From the NCBI RefSeq assembly GCF_028858725.1, contig NC_084773.1:2036350-2100349 (forward strand): 64,000 nt of DNA, read 5' to 3'. The translations under genes and the position numbers were made by a program. This document shows, piece by piece, positions 14,511 to 25,801 of this stretch. The notes below the pieces were generated by a model. It made no database searches. It worked only from the letters and a program-made list of their open reading frames with translations, and had not been told where the DNA came from. Source of the DNA: Colius striatus (lineage: Eukaryota; Chordata; Aves; Coliiformes; Coliidae). Numbering within the stretch: the stretch's first letter is position 1; the number at the start of each line of letters is the position of its first letter.

Positions 14511-14888
14511 TAGAATCATAGAATCACAGAATGATGGGCGTAGGAAGGGACTTTTAGAGATCATCCTGTCCAATCTCCCTGCCAAAGCAGGTCTCACCTA
14601 GATCAGGTCACACAGGAACATGTTGAGGTGAGTCTTGAAGACCTGCAAGGAAGGAGCCTCCACACCCTCCCTGGGCAGCCTGTGCCAGGGCTCCCTCACT
14701 GAAACACTGAAATAGTTTGTCCTTATGTTTAAATGGATCTTTTTGTGTTCCATCTTCATCCCATCACCCCTTGTCCTGTCACTGGACACAACAGAAAAAC
14801 AGTGCTGCCCCAACCTCCTGACACCCACCATTGAGATACTTGTGAATATTAATGAGATCCCCCCTCAGTCTCCTCTTTTCTAGACTAA
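14511..14888 (-). mobile_element. CR1 LINE, 5'-truncated 3' fragment
   Basis: Two terminal 8-bp units (TAGAATCA, TAGAATCA/CAGAATGA type) at the left are followed by AGGGACTTTTAGAGATCATC. The copy runs through the GTCACTGGACACAACAGAAA block to a CTCCTCTTTTCTAGACTAAA edge. It lies on the minus strand. Confidence 0.93.
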
Positions 14889-17800
14889 ATAGGTAGTGAC
14901 ATTCAGATGTCACTACAGAACTGTGGTGTGCTCAATGTAATGAATATTTCTTTACATGACTGCAGAATGAGGCTTCAAAATAGCAGCAACTCCCCAGCAG
15001 CAATCAGCATGTGCGAAATGCAAACACAAATACCTGTGTCTTGGAGACAGGCTGTTCACAAGATTATTCTATTATCATTCCCCAAAGGATAAGTTCTATG
15101 TATTCAGCACACAATGATTCTCTGCTCACCCTAGGTGAGCAATGGTGTGACAAAGCAGGAAGTTTGATCCCATTGTTCTAGACAGCCTATATATTAAATA
15201 CTGTTGTATCTAGAACAAATTGAGTGTGTGTAACTTGTTCCAGACATTAAACACTTTAAAAACCATACATCTGAGGCTTCTCAGAGGTGTATTCATCAGG
15301 GTGCTCTCTGGTTACAGGTGATTTTCCCAGTCCAAGATCCAAATACATAATCTAGTGGCCTAAAGGCGTTTTGCAGCATTGTGATTCTCCTATGGGACTT
15401 TGTGGGTATAATACAATGAATGGAACACATTCATCTGTGGATGGAGTTTTCCATCTGTGACAGGTTGAAAGTGTTAAACAATTCAAATATCCCTCCATTT
15501 TCTCTAACTTTTCAGGACTCGACAGAATGGAAATCACTTATGTGAAACATGACACATGTTGAAAGTCTGGGCCATTTCAAATGAGTAAACTGGGTGTGCA
15601 ACTTCAGTCTGCTGCTGTCAGGGAAAGGCTATGAGAAGTGGAGTGTTCATGCACAGTTTTGCTGGGACATTCAACTCTAGCTGTATGATTTGCATATTTG
15701 TACCCACAGTTTTACAAATCTGAATACCAATAACTAGTAGTCATTTGACTTAATCAGCTTCTTCCCTTGTGATATGAAGGACAATCGTGTCATAAATTGC
15801 ACAGCAGGTTTCATAACACGCTGCAGTGCGATGACAGGAAAGTTTGTGTTCAAATACAGCCACCCATATTGCTTGGCCACATGCCTCTCTTCTGGATTTA
15901 TATAAGAAGCAAAAGAATTGAGGCTTGATGTAGATTTTTTCCTGAGTGAAAGTAACCAAAAAGCTATGATTTTTACTTGGTGGCAACTAAGGTGCAGAAG
16001 CAATCCGAGGTAAAGACACAGGGAAGATCAAGCACTTCAGCTTCTCTTTGACTTAAACACACCAAGGTCAGCTCCAAGTGTGGGCTTGGCTAACAGCACA
16101 CCTACATCATGGCAAAAATAAAGGGCTTAGTCTTCTCTTTTTACTTCAGAATAGTTCCAACAACTGTTTATTCCAAGATGTAAAGCCTGCATTCTAAGCA
16201 CTGAAAACAAAGCCTGCTGTATTAGGGTAGCTTCTGTATCAGTTCACCCATTCCCAAGTCAAGTGCCAGGTTAGCAGAGCTCGGTTGCAACCTGCAGCGT
16301 GTCCTTGCAGATTTGAAGCACTCTTGACTGCTGTTGTACTGCTCAGAAAAGTCCTGGCCATCCACATCTGTCCTGTGCCAACTTCTTGCCCTCACTGACG
16401 TAGTTAGTGTGATGTCACTAACACAGTCACTTCTTTCAGTGGCTCATGATCAGGGTCAATGCGCTTACGTTTTTCAGTTCTTAGCACAATGGACAAAGTC
16501 TTTCTGGGCCATCTCTTTTTTTTCTGCCCCCAAGATTTCCAGACCAGAGTTTACAGAGGCTTCACTACTAAATAATGTTTAACTTCCATTTGTTAGACTT
16601 GGGGTCTTCCTGCAAGCTTTAGCTGAAGCAGCATGCTCACACTAGCATGCATTACAGAAGGCCACACTTGACCTACTCATTCTAGCAAGGACTGGTCACA
16701 GTTGTCTGAATTATGAAAGGTGTTTCCTAGATAAACTATTGGTAAACTCTCTCAGATCAACAGCATTGCTTTTTGTTTCAATGGCTGTGAGACCAGTCAC
16801 TTTGAAAGGACTGGTAATGATTGTTCTCTGCTGAATCCCATTTCCATGACAAAAATCAGGAGATGGGTATGATCAACAAAGCCTGGGTCTCTGAGCCTGA
16901 CATTTACCTCTGGACCTTTGGTGTCTGTGTCCGAGATCTGCTGTGTAGCTAAGCTAGTGAAGTTGCAGAACAACTGGGTCGAGATCATGTCTTCCCCAAA
17001 GTACTTCAAGTATATAAGATATTGTCAAAGCCCAAGCCTCCATCAAGCCAACCATTTTGTCCATCACGACTGTCCTTTACCGAGCTTGATGGATGGAAGC
17101 AAGATTTCCCTGCTGTTTGCACTTCCTTTTATGAGTTATTTACTTTCTTTTTCTTATCTGAAGCCTGGATTTCAAACACTACTGTGCCCACAGTTGTAAG
17201 CCCAGGGAATCCAGTCGCTAGCTGTTTGTACCTTACTCGTTGTTTAAACAAGCCCACATCATCTTATAACCATGTGAAGAGAACTATCCAACTTGATACA
17301 GTTTGGTCTGTCCTACAGTGGCAGAACTATCCTACTTTTTAAAGACAATGAGGCCAAAATGGTACTTGCCCCAATAAAACAAGCAAGGCCAAAACAGATT
17401 AAAGTACTTCTGTAAGAAGCCTAATGATCTTTGAGAGCTATTTGTCATATTTGAGAGTCTAGTTGAGTCTAAGGGCTGTGCACTCAGAAAGCAGCCCTTC
17501 AGCTTTAGGATCCACTTCTCCATGCTAGTGACAGTCCTCGTCCCACAGATCCAGTAGCAGACGTAGGATAAACCTTTAGCCCAATGTTCATTCTGGCTGA
17601 GACACCAAAAGCAGCAGATCCCAGCAGGTAATGGGGAAATGAAAAAACAAAAAGGACTGAATCTACACTCGAGTTCAAAAGGTACAGAAAGAGGTAGCAA
17701 ACAGAACACAGGAAGGGCAGGGACAAATGAGACAAGGAACTAAGTAAAGGAGTGAGACACCAAGCCATTAGAAGCTGCTCACTCAGTTTACGATAGGTAA

Positions 17801-19447
17801 TTGTTTGCCTTTGTGTGCTCATAATTGCATTTAAAATAAACAGACCATTTCCTAGTATAGGCCATGGCACTGTTTTTTTTCCTGGTAAAAGTTTTAAGAA
17901 TACCATAGGAATATTAAGATGCTGACATGTAAAACTCAACAAAAGAGCTACAAACCTTTTCCTGTTATTAAACAAACGGAAAGTAAATATTGAAGATCAG
18001 GCTGTATTCCTTAAGAGGATGTTCTGGGGAGGGGGTTGTCTTTAAAAATGTATATACTTTTGGCAACAAAGTCATATTTTTGGGTTTATTTCAGTTCTTA
18101 GAATGTGATGATTTAGGGATTTATCTTGATTTCATTGTTATTTTGTCCTTTTGTCAGTTATGACACATGAACCTAGACAGCGTTTAGGATGAGCTTTGAG
18201 GCATATCTCAGATGATATCTGAATCCAGCAGGATTGTTTCCATGCTTAAAGGCAGACAGCCATGTCAAAGCACGTTCCTGAAGCAGGAATTGTCTTGGTT
18301 AAATGGAGTGACACCAGATTTTCATTTTGTTATATAATAAAACCCAAGCTATTCTGTTTCCTTGATATTGTAAATGAAGTAAAAGTGCTGGAGACAAACT
18401 TAGTCTTTGATGCTATAAAGTCTGTGGGAATTATAAATCACTAGTGCCTAGTTTGCATCTGGTCCTGGAAGCTGCCTTAAAATTGTCTGGTACATAGCAT
18501 TCTCAAATCAGTTCTTACATTTAAGAAAACTGACAATGCCTGGGAAACCAGAAGAAAAACAGTGAAAAAAACCCCACTCTCTCCTGGGTTCTTCCTAAAA
18601 TGGAATTCAATAATCTTAAATGAGGCCTTCATTTCAGCTCCTGGAAGTTCCCAGTATGTGAATCAAATCATTGGTCTCTGCCCTGTTATTAGTCAGTGGG
18701 TCTGCACATCACAAAACACCACAGAGCACAGAAACTGTTACAGGTAATGGAGGAGGTAAGACTGTCACCCATTTGGCAGGATAAAGATGACTCTCTAGAT
18801 TTGCCAAGGCAAACAAGCAGAGGGATGACAGAGATCATCTTCTGCCAGTATCCATGAGAAGATGTTTGGAGTTGTAGCCCAGCACTTTCCATGCCACAGC
18901 ACTCACCCCTTCAGCAGCAGATGAGCACACGCTTGAAATGGAATGCAAACCTTGCTCTTAACAGTTGCCATAAGCTTCTCTGGCCCAGCCAAAGCAGCAA
19001 AAAGCATCTTCAGTAAACGACTACCAAGGCCAAAAGGCTGTCTACATATAGTTCATTTAAAACAGTGAGGATGAACAAGGCTGTGTGTCCAGCTACTGCA
19101 TGAGCACACGAGCATAACCCTGTGTTCCAACACTCATTAGATAACCAGAAAAAGCAGGTAAATATTAGACACCAATATCTGAAGGGAAATGTAATGAATG
19201 AAGCAACTATTTAACCATTCTGCAGGCATAGCTAAAAATCTGAGCCAGTGGCTTTGGAATCTGCACACAACTGAAGGCGAGGAAAACACTGTGCATAATA
19301 AATCTAGGAGCCAAATTGACCAAAAAACCCCAACAATCCACTAAAATCCTTGAGAGCTTTTCCCAAATATTTATTCCTACAAGTTGATATAAAGCACATC
19401 ATAACCTGAAGAATAATTAGAAATGCCAGGGTGTGAATAACTGGGGA
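14889..19447. other. Intergenic sequence, no gene recognised
   Basis: The longest minus-strand open frame here (about 17505-17975, 156 codons) resembles no family I know, lacks a codon-like composition and has no convincing splice or promoter context. I treat it as chance. No transposon was recognised. Confidence 0.5.
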
Positions 19448-19845
19448 GGTCACAGAATCACAGAATGGTGGGGGTTGGAAGGGACCTTTAGAGATCATCC
19501 AGTCCAAGCCCCCTGCAGAAGCAGGTTCCACAGGAATGTGTCCAGGTGGGTTTTGGAAACCTCCAGAGAAGGAGCCTCCACAACCTCCCTGTGCAGCCTG
19601 TGTAGGGCTCCCTCATCTCAACACTGAAAGAGTTTTTCCTTATGTTTAAATAGAACTTTTTGTGTTCCAGCTTCTTTCCATCACCTCTTGTCCTGTCACT
19701 GGGCATTACAGAAAAAAGTGCTGCCCCAACCTCCTGACACCCACCAGTTAGATATTGGTAAATATTAATGAGCTCCCCCCTCAGTCTTCTCCAGACTGAA
19801 CAGCCCCAGGTTCCACAGCCTTTCCCCCTAAAGAAGATGCTCCCG
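19448..19845 (-). mobile_element. CR1 LINE, 5'-truncated 3' fragment
   Basis: It starts TCACAGAATCACAGAATGGT, continues AGGGACCTTTAGAGATCATC, and ends in the CTTCTCCAGACTGAACAGCC block and CAGCCTTTCC. It is a minus-strand copy and borders the CpG-rich patch on its right. Confidence 0.93.
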
Positions 19846-19884
19846 TGTGTGTGTTTCCACCCTTCCCCACCCCGATAATGGGAT

Positions 19885-20110
19885 CTGCAAAGCCTGACAG
19901 CCTTAACGGACCCGCGTCTGAGAGACTCTGAGTGTTTTGCGCTCGGTTCAGTGCCTTTTTAGACAAAGAGCCAGGCGCACGACTGGACGAAAGTCCATCT
20001 CACGTTTACATCTTCCACCGCAGCACAGCAGTTCTACGCGTTCCGCGCAGGGCAGCCACCGGCCTTGAATTTGTGAGCGAAACTTGCTGAAATACGGCCA
20101 TCTAGTGGAA
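19885..20110. promoter_or_regulatory. Isolated CpG-rich patch between genes
   Basis: Roughly 17-20 CpG dinucleotides occur in about 225 bp, including GACCCGCGTC, TTGCGCTCGG, GGCGCACGACTGGACG and TACGCGTTCCGCGC. The surrounding intergenic DNA has almost none. It lies about 4 kb upstream of the TSEN2 island and contains a CTCF-type core at its right edge. It may be an enhancer, insulator or unannotated promoter; the sequence alone does not decide which. Confidence 0.6.
20097..20108 (-). promoter_or_regulatory. Candidate CTCF binding core
   Basis: The minus strand reads CCACTAGATGGC, matching all 12 positions of the CTCF core consensus CCASYAGRKGGC. It is followed by CG, which continues the extended motif fairly well. 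Occupancy is inferred, not shown. Confidence 0.6.
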
Positions 20111-23100
20111 ACCCTTCATCATGGCAGTTCGCTTCCCAACCGAAATAAACCAAAAACCCCTTAAATGGATTTTTCCTGATTATCTAGCTGCAGCCTGGAG
20201 TCTTGTCCTTGCCTTGTGAAGGTGACAGAGTCAGAATCTGGCAAAACAGAAGCTGTGTGTCACTTAACAACTGACCTAGGTGACTGATGAAGCAGGAAAA
20301 CTAATGACCCGTGAAGGAACAAATGTTTCTTCAACAAAAGGTAAATAAATCTGATACAGGAGATCAAGGGATGGGCTCTAAGTGCCCTTAATTTCCCCTG
20401 AAATTGCAACCTCAGACCTTTTGCGCCAGTTTCCATGGGGAGTAAGAAAGGGATAACTCTGGGGGTGCTGAAAGCCTTGATGAGGTGAAAATTAATGTTT
20501 AGAACACAAACATAGAATTTGTGATGGGAATGGAGAGGTAGCTGTGAGGACAAAAAAAAGGCACACTGTCTGCAGAGAGACACTGATGCCATGGGATGTC
20601 AGCTGCATCAAACAGCCCCAGGAGAATTCCTCACTGAATCCTGTTTTAACCTCCAAGAACATAAAATCATGTTCCCCTCTCTGAAGCATGTCAACTACAG
20701 ACTCAGCTTTAATATTCTCTTTTCTCATGCTGTTCACTTTATTGCAGCCCACCTTGGGATTTGGGCTGTGATGGGATTTCTTACTGGGTTGATGCTTGGC
20801 CAATATTTGTCTGACTTCTCTTTTTTGGTCTCCTGTGAAAACCATTCGAAACTAAGCAGAAACCAACCTTGATTTATTTCTTTAATAAACAAAATGAAGA
20901 TACTGCATATTAATAAAAATGAAAACTATTCCCTAGTTGTTTTCTTTAAAAGTTTCCAAAAACAGTCCTGTATCTCTGTCAAAGTTAATGTAACCAGTAC
21001 TTCCATGGGAATCGCTGTCAGTCTGGGGAAAGTGGAACTGGCTAATGTAAATAACTGCAGCCCATCCTCCAACTACTGTTCAAATCACCTTGTGAGAAAG
21101 GAACCAGCTTTATTGAGAAGAAAGTGTCACAATATTTCTCCTGCAGGCTGTAACTGGTATGGGATTAAAAACAAAAATAAAGCTTTGCAGAAACATTCTG
21201 TGAAAAAAAAACAGAGAGAAAAATCAACCTGATGATGAAGCATGACCTGGGTGTCACAGCATTCTATGCCAGGCTTTTATTTTAGTGGGCCATTCAAAAT
21301 TACCTGAAGACACTACAAGAGCAGGTCATTCTTTTACAATATTGTGACTAACTTCCTTGAGAGTGCTACACAGGGGAATAGTTTTACAAGCTGACATTTC
21401 TGTTTCTTTTCATAAGCCTAAGAATGTAAAATATGTATTTAAAGAGTACCTGGCCTGTGTGTTTTGGCTGAGAAAGGATTGGGCATTAACTTCCCAACTC
21501 CCTGTAAAATTGCCAAACATCCAGAAAACAACCACCTTGGGTAACAAAACTCCTTAGTGCTTTCCTGCATTCAGCAACTTAATTTTACTGGCAGTAGAAT
21601 CTTCATAGCACATAGTTACTATTAGATGTTAAACATTAGTTAATATTACATGAGCCCTTATTGTATAAATGGAATGTTTCATCTCAGTGATTCCAGGCAA
21701 ATTTTGTAATATGGCTGTTACAGGGGAAGGACTCCACACACCACAGCAAGGCTGTGAGAAGATGATTGCAAATGCTTCTGTAGATTTTAAAGGCTGTAAT
21801 GTTACATGGTCACAGATGGAGTTTAATAAGGCTGATGGGGAGGGCATGCTTTGCCATTCTATTTCCCAGGTCTACGCCTCCACCATCGACTGAAAAATCC
21901 TTGTAACAACCAGAGAAAAGCTAGCAGTCTCCCCCTGGAAAGACACATTGCTTCTTCAGAGGGACTACTATGCATGCATCAGTGTCCCCAGACAGGACAA
22001 TGCCACAGGAGATTCTGGGTATGGCGACAGAAACAACAGGACGTTAAGTCAGGCACCCGACAACTCAGGACTGTGCAGCAAAGGCAACCGTGTCAAAGCT
22101 AAAGGCAAGGCATTTCTAGAACTGAAGGGTTACAACTCAATCCTTCCCATCACAGTTTGGAAAAGGGGGGTGTACTAGTTTTCTCAGAAAGCTGACATTG
22201 GTTTGGACCATAATTTAACAAGAAGCACCGGAGTAATTCAGCTGAGCATCAGTAGTAAAGCAACCGAGTACTCTGCATGAGAAGCAGCGAATCAGACAGA
22301 GATGACATGAAACGCTCTGTTCTCATCATGACATTCCTGAAGCAAAGGACGGTGAAACAGAGACGGGGCTCTGAAAGGTGAATTAAGCAAAGGTGCAGGC
22401 TTTGAGCCTCCGCAGGGCAGAACAGAGTACTGCACCTTCTGCCGCACTGCAGGGATCAGAAGAGCTCCCGGCAGGATCGACTCTCAGGAAAGGATCTCGC
22501 GTGCTTTCAGTGCAGTCCCTCGTCTCAATGCAGGATTAGCTTGATTTGAACTGTTCCTGAAAGATGTTCGTCTAACCTGCTCTCACAGTTCCCAGGGATG
22601 GACATAACACAGCCCACCCAGGTACTGACTGCTGTCTGCACCTCACAGGCACAATGTTATTGTGCAATATAATCTTGCTTCTCCTTTAATTTCCCAGTGG
22701 CCGTGCAGAGCAAGATCTGTCTCCCTCTTCGTGATGGTCTCTTTTGCCCATTTTACTTTTCTAGACTGAGTTATTTCAGCCTTCCCTCATGGGTCACCCT
22801 TGTCACTGTGCCCTTGACTCCTGACAGCAGTGTGACAGTTTCTGACTCATTCCCAGCTAGTGATTCACTGTAACCTTGAGGCACAGCCTGGTCATTCAGC
22901 TGCCCCTATCGCTCGCTGTTTCATCATAAAAGAGAGCCAGATACTTGTGAAAGCGGCTGTACAATTATTGATATGCTAAAAAAAACCCACCCAGGCGTGA
23001 TTCATCTCGAAGAGAGCTTGTCCTTCAGATGGCAGCATTTCTGACTGAAGCACAATCAGGGCTCATGATCAGAAACGGGAGCAGATATTTGGTTGAAGAA

Positions 23101-24215
23101 ACATGAGGGTGATTTGGTTAATTGACCTACTGGCGTATACTGTGCTTTCCCTCTCAAGGCTGTGCAAAGATAAGGAGATGTGAAGGAAAGCAACTGACCC
23201 TACAGCTCTTCTTGCTGTTTTGTCTATAACGTAGGTCTTACAGCAACCTGTCTGCACAATGAGACAATATATCTAGCCTAGATAAATTCCACTTCCATTT
23301 AACGAGGCTTGATTTGGCAAATTTAGAAGGAATATTTGAAACAAAGTGACATCTTTGACACTGGCTTCACTTCATATTGTTACCTAGAACACTTCAACTC
23401 GTGGGTGGCTTAGGGGTAGAGCTCTAAGAATGAAGCTGGAGTTATCAGAGCATTGCTGTGTAATTTGGTGGCAGGAATACAACAGGGTCCTCTGGGGCTT
23501 AGCTTCAACATTTCCTGTGGGAATCAACACTCAAAAGTAACATTCACTGGTATATAAAGTGGACTTTTGTCAGAAGGAACTGTAGGAACATGAACAGCAT
23601 CCTCATATTTTGTGCTACATCTCTGGTGTGTCCTCACAGCCATCACTGCCCCCTCCCCGTGCTCACCAGTCCCTCTGGAAAATGAGAATGCGAGATAAAA
23701 TACCTCATAAGAAGGATGTATGCTTACAAGATTTCATCAGTGACTTCACTGGTATTGAAAATCAGACAGATTTGTCTGTTGAGAATCTGTCTTCTTGGAG
23801 CCAACACATCATCATCCTCATTCTTTGCTAGTGGCACCTCACAATGTAGCCTCAAAATAAGAACAGGCAGTTGCACTGTGTAACCGTGAATTTGATGAGC
23901 AAGGCTCAAATCCATAACAAGTTCACTGTTCACCAAAGCAGAGCAAGGGGGGATGTTTGCTCCTCCCCAACTGGTGAGAATGCCCTGCATTTTATTTGGG
24001 TGCTTTTCTTCTCTTAAATCGTGTCCTCCCGAGCTCAGCTCTGGTAATAAGCTGCACGACCACAACTACCCCTGATGATGTTGTGTAAGTAGCACCATTA
24101 TCCCAGGCAGCTCTATGAGTCACGGCCTCGGCAAGGGTTTGATACCGAGCCAAACCCAACGGCTTCCAGCAGAAAACTGTCTCCCTGCCTCACCTCCCAC
24201 GGCTGAAAACCTTCA
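20111..24215. other. Intergenic sequence upstream of TSEN2
   Basis: No exon or transposon was recognised. A mild CpG enrichment occurs at about 22260-22560 (motifs such as TCGACTCTC, GATCTCGCG). Towards 24.2 kb the base composition rises into the TSEN2 CpG island. Confidence 0.5.
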
Positions 24216-24417
24216 CCCGCCCATCTGTCCCAAACGCCCCTCGTTACGAGGCCTGCCGGGATGAGCGGCCACGCAACGCGCCACGTCCCCGGCCTTTATT
24301 GCGTTTAAATGGCCAGCACGCGTCGGGCAGCCGTCGGGGGCCGATCCCGCACCACCCGCGCTGGAACCGCGCCGCACCGCCCGCCGCACGGCGGCCAGCC
24401 CCGCGGGCAGCGCCCCG

Positions 24418-24612
24418 GGCCCCGCACACGCCGCCCCTCTCCCGGCCAGGCTCCGCAAACGCCGCCCGCACGCAGCCGGGCCCCGCACACGCCGCCCCTC
24501 TCCGGCCAGGCCCCGCACACGCCGCCCCTCTCCCGGCCAGGCCCCGCGGCGGCCGCTCCGCACGCAGCCGGGCCCCGCACACGCCGCCCCTCTCCCGGCC
24601 AGGCCCCGCGGC
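24418..24612. repeat. GC-rich minisatellite in the TSEN2 island
   Basis: A unit of about 30 bp containing CCCCGCACACGCCGCCCCTC begins near 24420, 24481, 24511 and 24573. A degenerate copy (CTCCGCAAACGCC) and linker pieces with CGCACGCAGCCGGG lie between. The array lies immediately upstream of the SP1/NRF1 cluster. Confidence 0.85.
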
Positions 24613-24625
24613 GCGGGCTCGGCGC

Positions 24626-24635
24626 GGGGCGGGGC
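24626..24635 (+). promoter_or_regulatory. SP/KLF GC box
   Basis: GGGGCGGGGC is a perfect GC box. It lies about 30 bp upstream of the NRF1 palindrome, a common arrangement in CpG-island housekeeping promoters. Confidence 0.6.
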
Positions 24636-24666
24636 CGGTGGCCAGCGGCGCCGCTCGCCAGCCCGG

Positions 24667-24677
24667 TGCGCATGCGC
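24667..24677. promoter_or_regulatory. NRF1 palindrome
   Basis: TGCGCATGCGC matches the NRF1 consensus core exactly on both strands. NRF1 commonly drives housekeeping genes, which fits TSEN2. A CTCF-like core, GCGCCAGGGGGC (24682-24693, 10 of 12 positions), follows 4 bp later. Confidence 0.65.
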
Positions 24678-25605
24678 GCTGGCGCCAGGGGGCGGGTGTC
24701 GCGGCGCTGGCGGCGGCCCGGGCGCGCGGCGGGGACGGGTGCGTGGCGCGTGCGGTTGCTGTGGCGACGGGCGAGCGGCTGGGTCCGGCCTGGCCCGTGG
24801 CCGCCCGGTAGCCGCGGGGCCCGCCCGGCTCCGCGGGAGCTCGCCCCGGGCGGGGCTGCGGGTGCCGGCGTGGGTCGGGTGCTCTGTGGGCGGCCGCCTG
24901 CCCGCCTGAGCGTGTGGTGCCGCGCTGCCGGCCCCAGGCCCCGGCCTCAGCCCCGGCCTCCCGCGGCCGCCGCGCCGCGCTGGGCTCCGGGCGGGCGGAG
25001 CTGCGGGGTCCCAGCATCCCGGCGGGCGCGGACCCGGACCCGGCCCTGGGGAAAAGCAGTTGCTGTGCCTGGGCGTCCGCAGGGCCTGTGTCCCTCTCGG
25101 CTGGTCCGCGGCAGAGCCGTAGCCGGTTACCTGCGCCCTCCCTCCCCGCGAAAGGGGTTCCCGGGGTTCCCCGCGAAGGGGGTTCCCTGTTTAAAGACGA
25201 GAAACCTGCCAGGCCGCGTCTCTTTTCTCCAGAAAAGTCATTGTCGTGGTTATTCGAAACAGTTGCTACTTGGTGCTGTGGTTTCTGTTTATTCTGCTCA
25301 CTCGCCTGTTCAATTCATGAAACGTTCTCAGCAGGGTATGTACTGGCCTTTCATCGCACGTTTACTTTATAAAGCCTTCCTTGGCTGAGAACTATCCCGA
25401 CCTGCTCTTCATGGGGGTACTGAATTGCCCGAGAGAGATTAACATCAGCAAATCACTGCTTGTGTTTGGCATGATAGCTACAGAATTCAGCTTGGATTGT
25501 ACTGTAGGGCTCATTGCTAGTTTTGCTATTGGGAAGGAAATAGTCCTGAAACATGTTAAAACCGGTGAATTCCTGATGGTTAAATGTCTTGTTTCCACTT
25601 TTTAG

Positions 25606-25801
25606 GAGGAAACATTAACATTAGGAGATGGCAGAAGCAGCTTTTCATCCCCCAAGAAGGAAAAGAAGAGTTTTTGAGTCATATGAGGCTCCCTTTCCTG
25701 TGGATGTAGGTGGGAAGGATTTCAGAATATGCCAGGCTGAAATCCTCAACAACAATGTTATTGTGAGGAACCCTGAAGATATCGAACAGCTTTATAACAA
25801 G
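25606..25801 (+). CDS. TSEN2: TSEN2 first coding exon
   Basis: The acceptor TTTTTAG ends at 25605, with 22 nt of 5' UTR before the ATG at 25628. It encodes residues 1-58 and ends in phase 0 before a GT donor at 25802. The conserved block [16 protein letters not shown] is near its end. Confidence 0.95.

Larger units (their letters stand above)
24216..25200. promoter_or_regulatory. TSEN2: CpG island, probable TSEN2 promoter
   Basis: Nearly 1 kb of extremely GC- and CpG-rich DNA lies just upstream of the first TSEN2 coding exon. It contains an SP/KLF box, an NRF1 palindrome and a CTCF-like site, listed separately. A TSEN2 non-coding first exon is expected in it, because the first coding exon has its own acceptor AG at 25604-25605. 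I could not fix that exon's donor. Long open frames on both strands here are composition artefacts. Confidence 0.8.

Noticed and set aside
17505-17975. A 156-codon minus-strand open frame in the left intergenic region
   Set aside because: No recognisable domain, AT-rich context and no promoter or splice support. The length is possible by chance in 24 kb read in six frames.
24309-25388. A 359-codon open frame in the TSEN2 CpG island
   Set aside because: Arg/Pro/Ala-rich frames on both strands are expected in such GC-rich DNA. This one crosses the minisatellite and resembles no protein family.
25381-25605. 74-codon open frame just before the first TSEN2 coding exon
   Set aside because: It runs into the acceptor of the TSEN2 exon, has no homologue known to me, and the canonical MAEAAFHPP start downstream matches human TSEN2.
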